Part shown: positions 13,101 through 28,100 of the stretch, in pieces
How positions within the stretch are numbered: the stretch's first letter is position 1
How the letters are laid out: every line of letters starts with the position of its first letter
Assembly: GCA_003586115.2 (NCBI GenBank)
Contig: QVOM02000070.1
Span: 436,219 to 500,218, forward strand
Source: Salvator merianae
Lineage: Eukaryota; Chordata; Lepidosauria; Squamata; Teiidae
Direction: 5' to 3'
DNA length: 64,000 nucleotides
Notes under the pieces: model-generated
The model's database searches: none
The model's input: the letters and a program-made list of their open reading frames with translations, nothing else
What the model was told of the DNA's origin: nothing
Translations under genes and position numbers: made by a program

Positions 13101-16100
13101 TGAGATCGCCGCCGCGCCGCTCATGGAGGGGGAGGCATTGTGAGCCAGAGGAAGAAAGGGGGCAGCGGAAGGAGCCAGCGAGGGGAAGAGAAGGAAATCA
13201 ACGGGAAGGGAATCCCTCCCTTCCATTGAGTTTTAAAACTTTTTTCTCTTCCCCTTGCTGCTGGCTGGCTGATTCACCCTAGGTGGTCAGCGCGAGGGGT
13301 GAGACAGTGGCAAATTGCGAAGGTCCCGAAATGCTTCGAAAAATTGAGGGACCTTCGCAATTCGATTCGTGATTTCTGTTGCCCTTCGCATCCGATGCGA
13401 AGGGCTCGAAATCACGAAATTCGAACGAAGTTTCGTTGCTACGAAGCTTCGTGCACACCCCTAGAATGCAGGAAATTGTTGAATCATTCCCAAAAGATAA
13501 TTATTCATCCCCCCACATACTTGAAAACATACTATGAGGGTGTCTGCCGTAGTCTGCACTAGCATGCAGATGGCAGATCCCTATTCGGGGATATAGTTCA
13601 AAATAAGGTCCAGTGCAGAAAGGACCTTAGAAACAGTAGCATGTGACTCTCATGTTCTCATCCCATCTCCAATCCACCTTTCCTAATCTAGAGTGTCCAT
13701 GAGAAGGGGAAGAAGCAGAATGGCCTGTGAATGATCCCAACTCTGAACCATCTCTAAACCATCTGTGAATCATCTCAGAGATGCCTTAAAAAAACAAAAC
13801 AACAACAACAAAAAACACCTGCATGTGATTATGGCCTGACAGTCTTTAGGTAGGACGGGGGGGGGGGTCAGAGGAGAAGTTGAGGTACCCCAATATGGAA
13901 TATTGGGCACATTGGGAGGACATCAGAACCTTTCTTTTGCACTTATGGCATCCCAAATGCACTTATGGCAGGATCCATTTGGCAACAAAAGCAGACACCG
14001 ACTGGGCTGGAGTGCTTGCTCTTGCCCTGGAGGTGAGAGACATGCTATCCACATGCCTGGTGCCTCCTGCCCTCAAAAACATTGAAGCCAAAGAACAGAC
14101 GTTCCACCCAAAAGTCGGCCATTTTCTGTCTGATGCTCAATCAGGCTGGACAGAAGGTAGTGCAGATAAGTCATCCACGCTACCACCATCCCTTCTCATG
14201 GCAGCTGCAGGGGCAGAAGAGGGCAACAAGCAACCTCAGAGTTGTGTCTCAAGCTCTGGGTGAAGGGCACCTCCAAGAGCACTTTCTGCCTGCTACTACT
14301 ATACCATTTTTCACTTGTGGTTTGCACAACGGCAGCAACAACAAAAATCAAATATTACACATAAAAACAAATCCACTCTACATCAGACAGGGTCACTGCT
14401 GAGAGCTGATGGAAGATCTTCCCAGCTTGCTCCTTCTCGTCCTCTGGCAAGGTTGTTCTTTTGGTGACACTTGAAGGAGGGAGGGGCCTCTGCTGGGAGC
14501 TGGTGGAGGATCTTCCCAGCTTGTTCTTCTTCCTCTGCTTTCCTCAGGCTGTTTGGTTGCAGGTTTTGTGGCTCTATGATGGCTTCATGCCTTGGAAAGT
14601 AGTGAAGTAGGACACTCACCTTATAATGCCGCCCATCATGTGTACAGCCACACTGTTCTTCTGGGATGCAGCTGCTGCCACTGCGCACGTACCCTGGGTT
14701 ACAGAAACACCCTTCAGTGCAGATAGGTAGGCATTGGGTCTCAAGCCAAGAGGGCTTGCAGGAGTCCTGGCATGGAGTCCCACAAAGCTCATAGTGGCTG
14801 TTGGCCTGGCATCTGGCATCTGCATCAGAAGGAGAAAACAGGACATTAAGAGAGGGTGATCTCCAGTCCCAAAATGTCTTCTTCACCCTCCCCATCTTAA
14901 CTTATTTAAAAAATTGGTTGCTTCATGGAGAGCAGCAATTGTTCCACTGCTTGGTTTGTACCAAAAAGTTCTACTAAGGGAACCTGTCTTGAAGGGAGAA
15001 GAAGCTATGAATGTTGCCACTTTCTATGAAGGCAAACTCAGTCTACAGATCCTTCACCTTCGGGGTGGGTTCAATACACTCTTTGCAAGTGCATGATGCT
15101 TGAGGTTTCCTATTGTTCTTGGAAGTACCTTCAAACTGATTTTGGGTGGCCTCAGAAGAGCCACATCTTCCCAGCTCTGAAGGGAATGTCAGCTGCTTCT
15201 AGAGGAGTTACTTAGATCAACTGTACAAAAGAAGAGTACAAATTATCTCTTGTCTATCATATAAATGGGGTTCATACTGAAAGAACTTAAGCTGCCTCCA
15301 GACAGCAAGAGACAATGCAGGACCTAGAGAAGATCCCATGATTACCTCTTGTTGCACCTCACCAGATGCAAGGAGCAGTCCAGGTCTTACCTCTGTCTCT
15401 GCTGGCCTGTTTTGTTATAATTTCACTTTGTGCTACCAGAAGCCAGCCAACTGCTTGCCCCCTTCCTTCCTAACCAGCACTTGGTTGGTTTTTTGGTAGC
15501 ACCAAGAGATATTATAAAGAATTGGGTGTACAGACACAGAAGATAAGCATCACTATTAAGGAAACCCAGATTTCCCATGACAGTGATATTATGGATTATC
15601 ACTTCACTAACTCAAGACTATATTGGGAATGCCATGATTAAGTCTGGCATTTCCAATACAGTCCCAGAAAATTGTGGGGTTTAGCCTGGGGCCCCCCTTC
15701 CTTTAGGTCCATATGACGCTATACTGAACGGTTATCTAGCTAGTTACCAGTCATTGGACACAGGCACACACTCAGTATAACAACAGGACGTGAAATTTGC
15801 TTATCATCTTGGCAAAATGCAGACAGCTATGGGAACAAGAAAGAAAGAGGGAGGGAGGGAGGGAGGGAGAGAAAGTGTCTGCACCCATCTACTGCTTACA
15901 GTAGACACCGACTGAGATGTCCAGAGCATCACTACTGAGGCTGCAGCCAGAGGAAAACTACGGCTGAGTTTAGAGTATTAATAATGGTTGTTACTGTTAC
16001 TACTGTATGCAGAGCTTTCTTTTGGCTGCCAGCTCTGTTGTTGTTCCAGTCTGGCTCTTCCATGGCTAAGTGTGATTTGAGTGACTGCAGGAATCCCAAA

Positions 16101-19100
16101 AAGAGCACTGAACACTAGATGCCAAAATGCGGTGGGTGTTCCAACCTGGGCATGCTCAGATTGTTCTGAATTGGAATATTCTGAGGTCAGGCTGCTTTTC
16201 TCATTCCTAACATTTTTCCTACTCTTAGGGTCTGAAGGGTGTTGGCATTTGGGGATGGTGGGGGAATCTCAAGATATTTCTTCAGTTGACAACTTCCTAG
16301 TTCCATTTCCAAATTAAATATTTGGACGGCCAGCACTGTTGTCAAGACGTTTTATGAAAATCATGGCTCCTACTTCAGAGTCTTGCTAGCCCATTCTGAT
16401 TAAAAAAATACTGCATGTGTTTGTTAGGGAAACTGCTGTGAGCCTGGTTATTGAATGCACAAAAAGAAATTACTTACCACAGCCTGTCATCTTTCTCCAT
16501 GGCTGAATAGCGATGCCATGAACTTGGCACTGCCAAGCATAGCTTTGGATGGCTTTGCACAGATCTGTAGGATTGCCCTGAGCTGCACACAGGTCCTTCA
16601 CACAATTCTCCATGTGGATTTGTGGATCTGTTGATTTAATGCATTCTTTAAATGGTCCATTCACATCACTAATGATCCCACAGTGGCTGAGGGACTTGAA
16701 TTGGGCTAGGTCAGTTTCGCTGCATGGGGTTGGGGCTCCAACTGCTGTGCAGTGGAAAGGAGAGTTGGGATCCAGCCAGCTTTTGCCAAAAATGGCAGCA
16801 TCCTGAACCAAAGAGCCATTGGGTATCCTGAAGTCATCGAGGTGGTTTCCATTGAAGTCTCCACCAAGGCCACAGAGATAGCTGGAGTAGGTCTCAGGAA
16901 CAGAAACAAACATATATGAAGACCCATCGTAAGCAACAGAGAGGCCAAAATCAGTCTGGATGACGACGAAGAATCCACTGTAATAGGCCTTGAGTCGGCC
17001 TGATGTAAGGGTGACCGGCAGGTTCACTAGAAGGTCATTGACCTAGGACAAAAGGATACTAGACATTGTTAATGATCCACTGAGTGCAAATTTTCAATCC
17101 TTTCCATGTAATGAGGACTGATAATTTATTCTCATTCCTTGTGTCTTGTCTTAAATAGCTTTTCTAAGGAAATGAGGAATCTTCTCCCATCCCAGGCATT
17201 GTGGGATACCAGTTCCTTTCAGCCCCAGTGAAAACTGAATGTTGGTGGGAGCTGGACTCCGCATCTTCCCTACCTCTGCTTTTCTACCTCAAATAAAAAT
17301 ATCATTCCATTCATTTTTATCCTGTCCTGCTTTGAAGCAGTTTAACATGGCGTGGCAGCCACTGTCCCTGTTTTATCAACTTAATAATCCTGGAAGGTAG
17401 GTTACACCATGGCCCAGATTCCTTTGGCAGGTCCTGGGATGACCAGTTTCTGGCACTTTCTGCATTTACCTTTAGGCCAGAATACGACTTTCCATAGTCA
17501 TCTCCTGAGCTTCATCTATCTACAGGTTAGCGTATACCTGTGAATCCCTAGGACACTCCATCAATGCATGATTCTGATCAGGGAGTCCCTGTTTGGGATT
17601 ACTGGTAGACCTGTTTAAACAGGTCTGTTGGCAGACCAGCAGGCTCTGGCCCAGAACATGAAAGCGTGCACAAGGCATGACTGCCATGTTTGGGAGTACC
17701 AAGGAAACCCATTTTGGCAACACATCAAAGCCAAAATAGATCCCTCTAGGGCTCTGAGGCTAACACGGGTTCACCTCTGCCCTCAAGACATCTTGAGGAG
17801 GCTGTTGTGTGCATGGGGCCCAAGACTTCCCTTATTTGCCTCTTTGAAAAAAGGATATCTGGAATTTGTATTAAATAGAACAGTTTTCCCCAAAGAGATG
17901 TTCTGCAGCTGGTTCAGTCTACAATTGACTGGGGTTGATAGCAGTTGAAGTCCAGCTACATCTGGAGGGCATCTGGCTGTGGAAGGCCAAATGGGATCAT
18001 TTCCCATATTTCCTAGACGCACTCAGAATGGCTGTACGGAAAGGGTATAACATGTAAGCCTCCAAAATGTCCTCCTTAAGCAGCCCTTGAGGCTTCCATG
18101 CTTGCCATGCACAGTGGTGTGGATATTCTTCCAAGCTTGCAATATGCCTCTCCTACCTGCACTCTTCCGTTTTGCCCTGCTGCTATTGTGATGTGCTCCC
18201 CATAAACATCCAACTCCACCAGTCTGGTCCAAGCTGTGGCAATGGAGTCTTTGTGCTCACTGTTGATATGGATGGCGAAAGCAGGAAGCTGGCCAGGAGG
18301 GCCACAGTACTTGGTGAGCATGTACCTGCAGGCCCCTTGATAGTCAAACACAAGTCCATCAAATGTGATGTAGTGGAGGTAGCCAAGTGCCCACATGATG
18401 CCATATTTTAGTGGGTAACAGCCCTGGACACCATCCACAATTTTGCATCTTTCCTGAGACCCACAAGTATGATTCTGACATTCCATAGGATGGCCAAGTT
18501 GCTTGCAGGAGCACTTCTTGCTGCAAGTCTCTGTCAGGATCTCCTCTCCCACCTGATAGGAGTGGTTGTTCATCCTGCACCCACACTGTTCAAGAGGGAT
18601 GCAGGCTCCAGCATTAAGTACATGTCCTTCCTGGCAGAAGCATCCCGATACACATGGCCTGGAGCACTGAGCCACAGCTGTGAGGTTAGTGCAAGTGATG
18701 GAGCAGGCTGGGGCACAGAAGTCATAGTAACTATTGGTGGGGCAGGTGACATCTAGAGGAAGAGAAAGCGAAACACAGAAGTGAAAAGGGCACTGATTCT
18801 AAAGCACACATACACACATTTCAGCTACTTACAGCTCCAATTATGACCCTGTGATGGGCTTGAAAAAACTATGTGGTGTGGGCAACTAGAAGGAGATGGA
18901 CAAGACCAGGGGTAGAAGAAGGTTTATTTAAGTTTGTCAGGGCTGCTTCTCAGTAGTAAGTATATGGCCTTTTCTGCACTGGGCCTTATTCAGGATTATA
19001 CCCTAGAGCAGGGAGCTGCCATCTGCATGCTGGTGCAGACTATGAGGGGCCTGCCATAGTCTGCACTAGCATATGGACAGCAGGTTCCTATTCCAGGATA

Positions 19101-22100
19101 TAATCCAGAACAAAGTTTACTGCAGAAAGGGCCTCTCTCTTTTCCCCCCACTCCAAGTACATGCATTTGGCTTTCTCTCTCTTTCTCTTTTAACCCCTCC
19201 AATCTCATTCTCTTCAAGCTTCCAAGTAACTCAGTCCCAGCCTTTAAAGTAGGGATGTGCACATGATTCTTCCAACGTTTTCCTTCTGCTGCTGCCCCTG
19301 ACATCACTGGTGACTTTTTTTCCAGCCACCCAGCCTCCTCTGACTGGTTCTCCACTTTCCCAGCAAGGCAGCTGCATTGCAGACATGTTGGGAAGGCACC
19401 GTGACTGCCCGCAGCAAAAAATGCCTCTACAACTCCATTTCCAGCGGCAGCCAGGAACACCACCATTCAGGGCATGAAACAGTGGCCGGCAAGAAACAGT
19501 GGCCTGCAGGCTACTCAAAGTTTTGACAGAAGTGTTGGCATTCAATGAAGAGAAGAGAGGGTGTTAAGCTTTGAAGGCCTGGAAAACAATTGAAAAATCC
19601 CATCATCCAAAACTCCTTTTCCCTTTGAGGGGTCCTTGCTCACCGCATTCAAGCTGTTTTCTCCAGTTTGGCAGCTCTACTTCCAGCATCTTGCACATTT
19701 CGTCATAGGCTTCAACGGCTGCACAGAGCATGTGGTTGTCTAGTCCATACTGGCAGAGGTCATAGACGCATGATTCGAAGTAGGATCCTGGGTCTACATG
19801 CCAGTGGCATTCTGCGAAAGGGCCAGAGTGATCCCTTAAGATCCCACACATCTGCTCAAATTCTTGGAGCTTCACACAAGGTTCAAGGTTTTCCGTGGCG
19901 TTCCTGCATCTAAAAGCATGAGCAGTGATTACTGCTGTGCAAACCGCTTCCAAATCCCTACATTTTCCTGTGCCCACATTGTTCTAAAGCCCTTTCTGCA
20001 CATGCCTTAGTTCGGTACTGAGGGGCCATGAAGTCCAATTCTGGGCCTCATCGTTCTGCACATTAGTATGGATCTGTGAGGACCCATCCACCACTGGTAT
20101 GCTCTGTCTCCATTAGATAGAGCATAATCCTAATCAGGGAGGTTCTGATCAGGATTACCAGTCCATCATGACCTTGACACTAGTGGGCCCTGGTCCAGAA
20201 CACAGAGGTGTGGAGAAGGCATGCCCCATGTTCGGGTACCAGGAGATGCATTTTGGTGGTGCAGTAAAGCTTCAGGGCTGGGGTGTTAGCTAGTCTGAAC
20301 CAGCGCCGTCATACAGATGGTGCTGTTCCAGACCATGTCCTTCTGTGGTCCAGACCTATTGGTCCAAATCACTGAGAGGTGAGTACAGGAAGGACCTCAT
20401 ACTAGTCAAGCATATTTTTCCGTCAAAAATGAACATAAAGTATTGGATTAGAGAGAAAGAGGATTGATTTCTAGCTTATTACTAACATAAAAGTCAGGCT
20501 CTGAATGGAGAAAGATTGTAACAAAACCATTAAGGAAGACCTATCAACTTCTAGCACTAACAGAACAGGAACACAGGCACGGTGGTGCAAGTGGCTAAGG
20601 CAGTGATCTTTCTATAGGAGGATCGGAGTTTGAGGCCCTTGTCTGCCGTGTAGAGGGGACGAGCGCCCCCTACTGGCTTCTAGCTCCAGTCAACCTAGCT
20701 GTTCGAAAGCAAGTAATTGCAAGTAGATAAATAGGGAGCATCACTTTGTGTGATGCAGAAGATAGATACATGTAAGCCTTCGGGCAAAAAAAATAACCTT
20801 GTAAGCCGCTTTGAGTTAGCTTCGGCCGAGAAAAGCGGGGTATAAAAACCAAATTATTATTATTATTATTATTATTGTACAGGAAGGATATAAATAATCC
20901 TAGGATATGGTTTCATGAGGCCTTCCTTGTGCTAACGCTAAACAGTTTGAACAATGTCTAAAGTATACACAATAGAAGACCACCTGACATCCACAGGTTG
21001 TCACTTTGAGTTTCATGATAGAGTAAAGGTAGTATGCAAATATAAGCAAATAAAAATAAGGAAGTGTCAAAAATAAACAAGCCACTCTTAAAAATGTAAA
21101 GCAAAGATGAAGAAAATCCAAAGAAACCTACTGTGATATCAAATCTGGCCACTGCCAGAACAACTTACTCAGCTCTCTCTGAAGTAGCAACAGGAATTTA
21201 TTTTGGGACAGTGAAATCAGCTCATCCATCTAATTCTTGTCAAGAGTGCTTTTCTGCATTTAATATGCTCAATTTATAATATTTACAATATTTACAATGT
21301 ATATTTTTACAATCTCTTAGCCAATCAGGCTTATTTCCAACTGTCCTTTTTCAAAAGTGCACCCTTTCTAAATACAAAAGCAGGCATTCAAACTCCTACC
21401 TCATTGCTTCACCTCAAAGTCTTGTAATGTCTCCTTAACAACAAATGCTTTACACTGATTGACTGCCACCTGCCTGATTTTCCAAGCCCCTGACTGGTCA
21501 TCGGCTGGCAACATTTGTTCCCATGCTGCAATTGACTGGATTGTCCCCTCTCAGTGGAACGGAAAGGAAGAGTTGCTGTTCGTCTCATGATTTCCCAGAT
21601 GAGGAAGGGATGGCTTTCCCAAGGCTTAGGTAGGGGCATGCAGGGGTAAACTGTCTGGTGTTCCCGGCTCCAATTCTCCCATGGGGCAGCCCTTTAAGCT
21701 AGTCTAAACACAGCCCAAAACTTGTGAGCCTCAGGAGAATGGGTCAGCTAGAGTTAATTGTGGCAAGCAACTATCATCCTGCCTGACACCTACCTTGATG
21801 GGCTTCTGTCTGAGATCCAAGAATTGCCAAACTCAGCATCATTCCTGGCTTTTGTACCATCAGATAAAACCTTATCATCTCCTCGGATGCCATTGAAATT
21901 TCCACACATTCCGCGCAGCTTTCCCTGGTATTCTGGCCCTACACGGACAAACAAAGCATGGCGGCCGTTGTATTGGATTTCCAGATTGGAATGTGCTCTC
22001 AAGATCACCACATTCCTTTTTCGAGTGATGCTGCCTAGTTCCTTCAGCTCTGTTGGCAGAAGGACATGTTTTCCATCAACCTGAAAATGGAAAAAAATAA

Positions 22101-25100
22101 CTGTGCTGCTGATAAAGAGTTTGGTTGCTCCATCACATGTAGGAAATCTCCCTCATATCCATGACACTAAACTGTTGAAACACTGCTGGCTTTACTGGCA
22201 TTCTTTCTCCTTATCCCTCAATGGATTTGGGTGGAGAAGACAGATGAGCTAAGGGTCCTCCGTATCTCTCTTTTCATTATCTCTACTCTAGCGGTCTATA
22301 AGAGCTATCAAAATTCAAAGGTATATTCACAAGAATTGAAACAAATTAAAGAGCCTCAGTGAAAATTGGACAAGAGGATTGCCCTGCCTTATTCTTGCTT
22401 AGTTTCTTCCATCATTCCTTCTAGGTCACAGATTCAGTATGCTTGACCGTCTTCATTTCATACTTTTAAGAATAATATGCCCTTAAGATGGTATGCACAC
22501 TGCTGTATCTCCACTTACGAACGGAGGCACCTGCTGCTCACCAAAAAGGTGCTGCCATATCTTGATTTGCAACAACTCCAGTGCCTTGCCACCACCATGC
22601 TGCCCCCTTTCCAGGCATGTTCACCACCAGAGGTGCCATGCTGAAAGGGCTTGAACAGAGATGCCATGAGTGGAATTTCTGCAATTGGCCCTTGGAAAAG
22701 ACACCTCTGTTTTCTGGACTGGATGGGCCATGATCCCATCTGGCAGGGCTCCTCTCTCTTATGTTCTTGTGTCTCCATTGTGCCAGTGGACAGTGGCAGC
22801 ACAGACAGACTTACCTTGCTCATTCAGTGCTTAAACCCATTAAAGGAATGCATGGGAAATGACCAGCTTCTGTAAGCATTTCCTATGTGCCCTTTAATGG
22901 GACAGGGCAGATGTTTTGAAGTCTGGAACTTCTATTTCCTAGCTTCAAAATCTGTGAGGTTAGGTGGTACATGACATGCAATTGCTACACCTCCTTCCAC
23001 AGGGGCTGGAACAAGGACTTTGGCCCATCAGGTGATCGATCCAGGGGGTGCCCAGGACTCCATGCAAATAAAGCCTTGTTCAGGGCTGCATGGAACTGGC
23101 AGCTGTAGCAACTGCCATGGGGTCAGGAGGACCTGAGTCAAATGGCCAAGTCTTTGTCTTGCCACTCTGTGCCACACCGTCTGGAAGATGCGGCAACACA
23201 TTAGTCAAATGTTACTTGCCAAACTCACCATCTCGGACAGCCTCAGTGTAGTTTTCACCTCCCTAAGTCTGAGTTATCCCTGACAGCCAAAGTGACAGAT
23301 GGCAGACAGCAGACAGCAGACATCACTTGCCCATGATCATTTGCCCAAACCCATTCCCTGCTGGACCTTCTGGACCTCTTTGCACTTATTCTGGATTATA
23401 TCCCAGAATAGGGACCTGCCACCTGCATGCTGTTGCAGACCACAGAAGGACCTGTCTAGAGGCCTCTGCAGAAAGGGTCTACAAGTCAATTGGAATTACA
23501 GATGTAGAAGCACCCTAGGATGCTATCAGTTGGGTAAAACAGAAGCGGTATTCACACACAGTTCCGTAAGGAGGGTGGAAGTTTGTATCTGTACAAGTCT
23601 TTTCCAGATCATTAAGATAAAAGTTAAGCAGAACTTAAGTTGTGCCCTTGCCCAACTCCTTTAGTAATAGACATAGGCTGAGACCAGTGCCCTGTGCTGC
23701 TGCATTGCATATATGCTTACACACACACACACGAGAGAAAGTGATATCAAAGGGTATATATCATGTCTCAAAGAGTTCCACAGACCTGCACATCTTTGCC
23801 TTGTTCCAGAACAACATGAGCATGGAACTGCTTGGCGCTGAGCCATATTTCCACTCGGTACAGAAACGACACTCGGGTGCTCCGGAAATTCTTGTTCGTG
23901 GCCACCACCCGGAAGGCGAGGTCAACAGAGGAAGAATGGTCAGTCTGCGAGATCTCGTAGGCACAAGTGCCTTGGAAATGCGCCATGGCACCGTCAAAAG
24001 TGAAATAATGAGGGTCTCCAGACACAGTGCAAGTGGTTAGCTGGTTCTTGCAGCCCAACTTTCCATCCTGAATCACGCACTGTTGGCCATGGCCACAGCT
24101 GGCCGGGAGGCAGTGGAAGGCAAACGAAGCATCACAACGACACCTTTGCGTGCATCCAGAGAGCCAGAGCAGATCCCCAACCTGATGGGGAAAAGAAGCC
24201 AGCAAGAGAGGAAGAGTGACCATTCTGAATGTATTGTTTGTTTATCCCACCCTATATCTGAAAATCTCAGGGCAAGTTACAGTAAAAACAAGAAAACAAA
24301 GTTTAAAAGAAACTGCACTAAAAATCATAACAATGCTAAAAACAACAATAGTGCCTTGAAAGGAGATGGAAAGAAAATTGTTTCATTAACCAAAGGCCAT
24401 GATAAAGAGATGATTCTTTAATCTTCTGAATGTAATAGTGACAATGCCTATTGCATCTCAGAGGGGAAACTATTTCATAATCTAGGGGCTACCACCGAGA
24501 AGACCCTCTTATGGGTTCTCACCCCTTTAACTGCTGAAGGTGGTGGCACAACCACGAAGGCTCATCAGTAGTTCCAAAGCTGAAGATAAAGCCCTAGAGC
24601 TCCTGAAAAATGACACAGCGTTCAAGAATGCCTTTTGCATTGAGCTTGTGGGGAAAACTTATGGTTGCTACAGACTGCTCAGTTCGTTCCTTTAAAGCAG
24701 AAGAAAACTGCTGAGATGTTGCTGGAGCTTTCTCCCAAATAAGCATTCCAGCCTTAGCACACACACTTGTCTTTAAATGGCTTTCAAGTGGGCAAAGTGG
24801 CCTCTTGCACTGAAGACCCGCACAGTGCCTCCGCTTACCTTGTAGTTTTGCCCGTTGTGTTCGCAGCCGCATTGCGTAGGCTGAACACACTTTTCTCCAC
24901 TCCACAGGTACCCGTCATCACAGACACACCCTTCTGAGCACAAAGGGCTGCAAAGATGTGCAAAAGTGGAGGTCATGCACAGGTCCTGGCAGGGAGCCTT
25001 GCAGAGCTCATAGCGGCTGTTGGCTGGGCAGTGGACAGCTGCCAAGAGAATGAAAAGGGGAAATGAAAAACGTTTTGTAATGTGATCTCCTGTGTTCAGG

Positions 25101-28100
25101 GGCAAAAGCTTTAGCATTTGTGTCTTTTTAGCATTTAGTGTTCTTACAGAATTCTTCTCTATGGGCCCAGTCACACCTAAGTTTTAATCCAGCTTTGGTC
25201 CACTTTCAGACTAAGAAAACACATCAGTGAAGTAATAAGATGTTTTCTTTCAGCATTATTTATCTCAGAAAATACACCTTTAGGCTAGATAATGCAGAAA
25301 GAAAACAATTAGTCACTTTGCTAATGTGTTCTTTCAAACCAAAATGAAATGAAGTTGCACTCTTAGGTATGACTGGGCCCTTTCCTGTTCTTTCTTGGGA
25401 TAACTAGAAGGTCTGATAGGCTAAACCAAGACATCCCACAAGCCACTTCCATTTCTCCCATTTTTCTTTTCCACCTGAAAGCCTAAATGCTACAGCTGCT
25501 AAGAATGTATAAACATAACAGGGTTATTTGCAGAGGGAGCTATCACCTAGCATACTTTTAAAAGGATGTTTAAATATTAGAGATGTGCAAGTTCATTTTG
25601 AGTTTGATAAGTTCAAATCAAACCAAATTATTTGAAGTGGTTCAAACCAAACCAAACCAGCCCCTTTCAAACAGGGTCTGGTTCGATTCAAAGAGGGACC
25701 CATTTGTGAGCATAAGTTCAATTAAAACCATTCATGTTCAATGTCACTTTGCTCTTTAAAGGGGCTTTTTCAGTGCAAAAATTGGTGGGGCAGTTGCCCA
25801 TAGTCAAACTGAACCAGTGCCTGGTTGGTACGATTTAAACCAAACACACAAAACACAGTTCATGCACATCTCATTAAATAGCTCTCAGGAAACTTGGATT
25901 CCTTTCAGCAAGTGAATCCTTTGCCCTTGTTCCTCTGTGGCCCTTTTGGGCTACAGTTTTGTCAGCCCTGCCTAACTGAGTTTACAATCAGAAGATGTGA
26001 TTCACATCTCCACATATTTTGTTCATCCATATTTGCTGGCCTAAAATGGCTTCCCATAGAGGTATTTGGAACATTGTACCAAGACATATGGATCAGTCAT
26101 GCACACTCTTAAATGGGGGCTGGTGTTTAGGAACTCCTATAGGGAGCTATCCTCAGCAGCAGATGGCAGCTTTAAGCCCAGGTTTCGCACCCTGTGCAAA
26201 GTGTGCCATAGATGTTCGCAGGGCCTCCGGGCCTCCGTAATGCTGGGTGTTTGCACCTCGTGCAAAACGTGCCATGGCTGTTTGCGGGGCCTCCGGGCCT
26301 CCATACTGTCACAGCAGGTCGTTAGGTGACCTGCTGCAGCAGTATGGAGGCCCAGAGGCCCCATGAACAGCCATGGCATGCTTTGCGCGGGGCACGAACA
26401 CTTGGGCTTAAAGCCGGTGGCCACCGCTGGCTATCCCACATATATAATGAAGCAGAATGTTAGAGGTTGCAGTAGATATTTCCTGATGCAGGCCCACTGA
26501 ACCTACCACAGAAAACTTCTGTCCTCCAGGGCCAAAGGGTGACATTAGCCATTTGGCAAGCTCTTACATACATCTGAATGGACTGACACAAAACGTCGCT
26601 GTCCCTAGCAGAAGCGTACACATCGGAAATGCAGTCTGTCATATAAGGCTCTGGATCAACTTGAGAGTTGCAAGGAGCAAGAGGCCCATTTGGGTTCTGG
26701 ATGATCCAGCACAAGGATTTTGACTGTATGAGATACTCCCATTGATCACTGGTGTTATCAGGGAAGTCTACCAATCTCCAGTCTACTACGAAATCCAAGG
26801 CATATCCCATTTTGGAGCTATTTTGAGTCATGGAGTCATCTTGGGGGGCTCTGTTGAAGTTTCCGCACAGCCCACACACCTGCTTCTGGTATTTAGGAGC
26901 AAGACTGACCAGAATGCTGTGGATCAGATCATAACTCACTGTAAGTCCAAAGTCTGTTTTTAGAACAGTGTAAAACCCATGCTTGTAAATAGCAATTCCA
27001 TGGCTTTTTAAATGCAATGGGAGCATTGTGATAACACCGTCGATCTGAAAGAGAAAAACAAGAATACAGTGTTTGTCTGTACCCTGATTGTCTCTTGTTT
27101 GCATGAAAGAAGTAGGCAAGTTTGGAGAAGATAGAAGACAGACAGCAGTGGCTGATGCCCTTTGTGATTTGCGGGGTGGAGGGCAAGGTTGCAGCCAAAA
27201 AAGATGGAACTCATAGTAGGTGAAATACTTAGGCTGCATTCAGACATTACTTGTTTATTCTGTGATACTTGGATATTCCGGAATAAAGCATGGATATTCT
27301 GGAATATCCATGCTTTGTTCTGGAATATCCAAATACAGTAGACTAAATAAGCAGCGTCTAGATGCAGCCTAAGTCTGCAATTCCATTCAAATCCAGACAA
27401 AAATTGACTGCAGTGAACAAGGTGAATTATGCACACATTAGCCAATCCTCAACTGAAATATGCTTAGGAGAAAGGGAGAACAGACTCAAGTTCTGGGCTC
27501 CAAGGTACAGTGGTACAATACCCACACCACATTTATCAGCAAGCTGCTGCCAGGACCAATAAGACATCTTTCTTCTTATGCCTAGAAGGATGCTGCAGAA
27601 AAGACAGTCATAACCTGTTCTCTGGACATGGGATACAGAATAGGAGGTTTACATTACAATGCAGTGATTTGCAATTGGATATGGATACAGTGGAGCAGTG
27701 GCATAGCAAGCGGGGGGTGGAGGGGGCGGGAAGCCCCGGGCGGCGCGTTGTGCCGGGTGGCCCATGCAGCTAGGTCCTTTTCTGCCCGCCTGGCGCGCCA
27801 GAGAGCAAGCGCGAGCGCGAAGGAGAGTGCAGTGCCGTGCCACACCTGCCTGCCAGTCGTCAGGACGGCGGTGGGGGGGAGGAGGCTGCAGGGCAGGGCG
27901 CCCTCGCTCGCGCTCCTTGGCCGCTGTTTTGCCCCGGGTGGCAAAACCTTTAGCTACGCCGCTGCAGTAGAGACAATAACCTACACAGCCTGGTCACCTC
28001 TCTCTAACTGAGTATCCCTAAGCACATGTGGGGTGGTTGTTTGCTAGAGATGTTATTGGTCGGATCTGACAGACTTTGGCCCTTTCTGCACAGAGCCTTG

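Larger units (their letters stand above)
12176..14619. other. Intron between exons 20 and 21
   Basis: Contains the second copy of a dispersed repeat (about 12290-12700), a 679-bp hAT-like element with perfect TSD (12785-13463), and half of a 'ctgcactggg' hairpin (about 13540-13632). 13640-14610 shows nothing recognisable. Confidence 0.55.
19910..21793. other. Intron between exons 16 and 17
   Basis: Contains a long hairpin repeat (about 19989-20397) and a tRNA-derived SINE with an ATT tail (about 20580-20876). 20880-21780 is AT-rich without a recognisable gene. Confidence 0.55.
25039..26506. other. Intron between exons 13 and 14
   Basis: Contains a hairpin MITE (25163-25380), a hAT-like MITE with TAGAGATGTGCA ends (about 25576-25873) and a hAT-like MITE (26154-26429) that ends only about 80 bp from the exon 13 donor. 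Confidence 0.6.

Noticed and set aside
14820..16477. Possible remnant of a B3 module
   Set aside because: No TIL, VWD or C8 signature on either strand in the spacer.
27628..28011. Long GC-rich frames and an apparent CpG island
   Set aside because: They coincide with a hAT-like MITE with TSD; no exon signals or domain.
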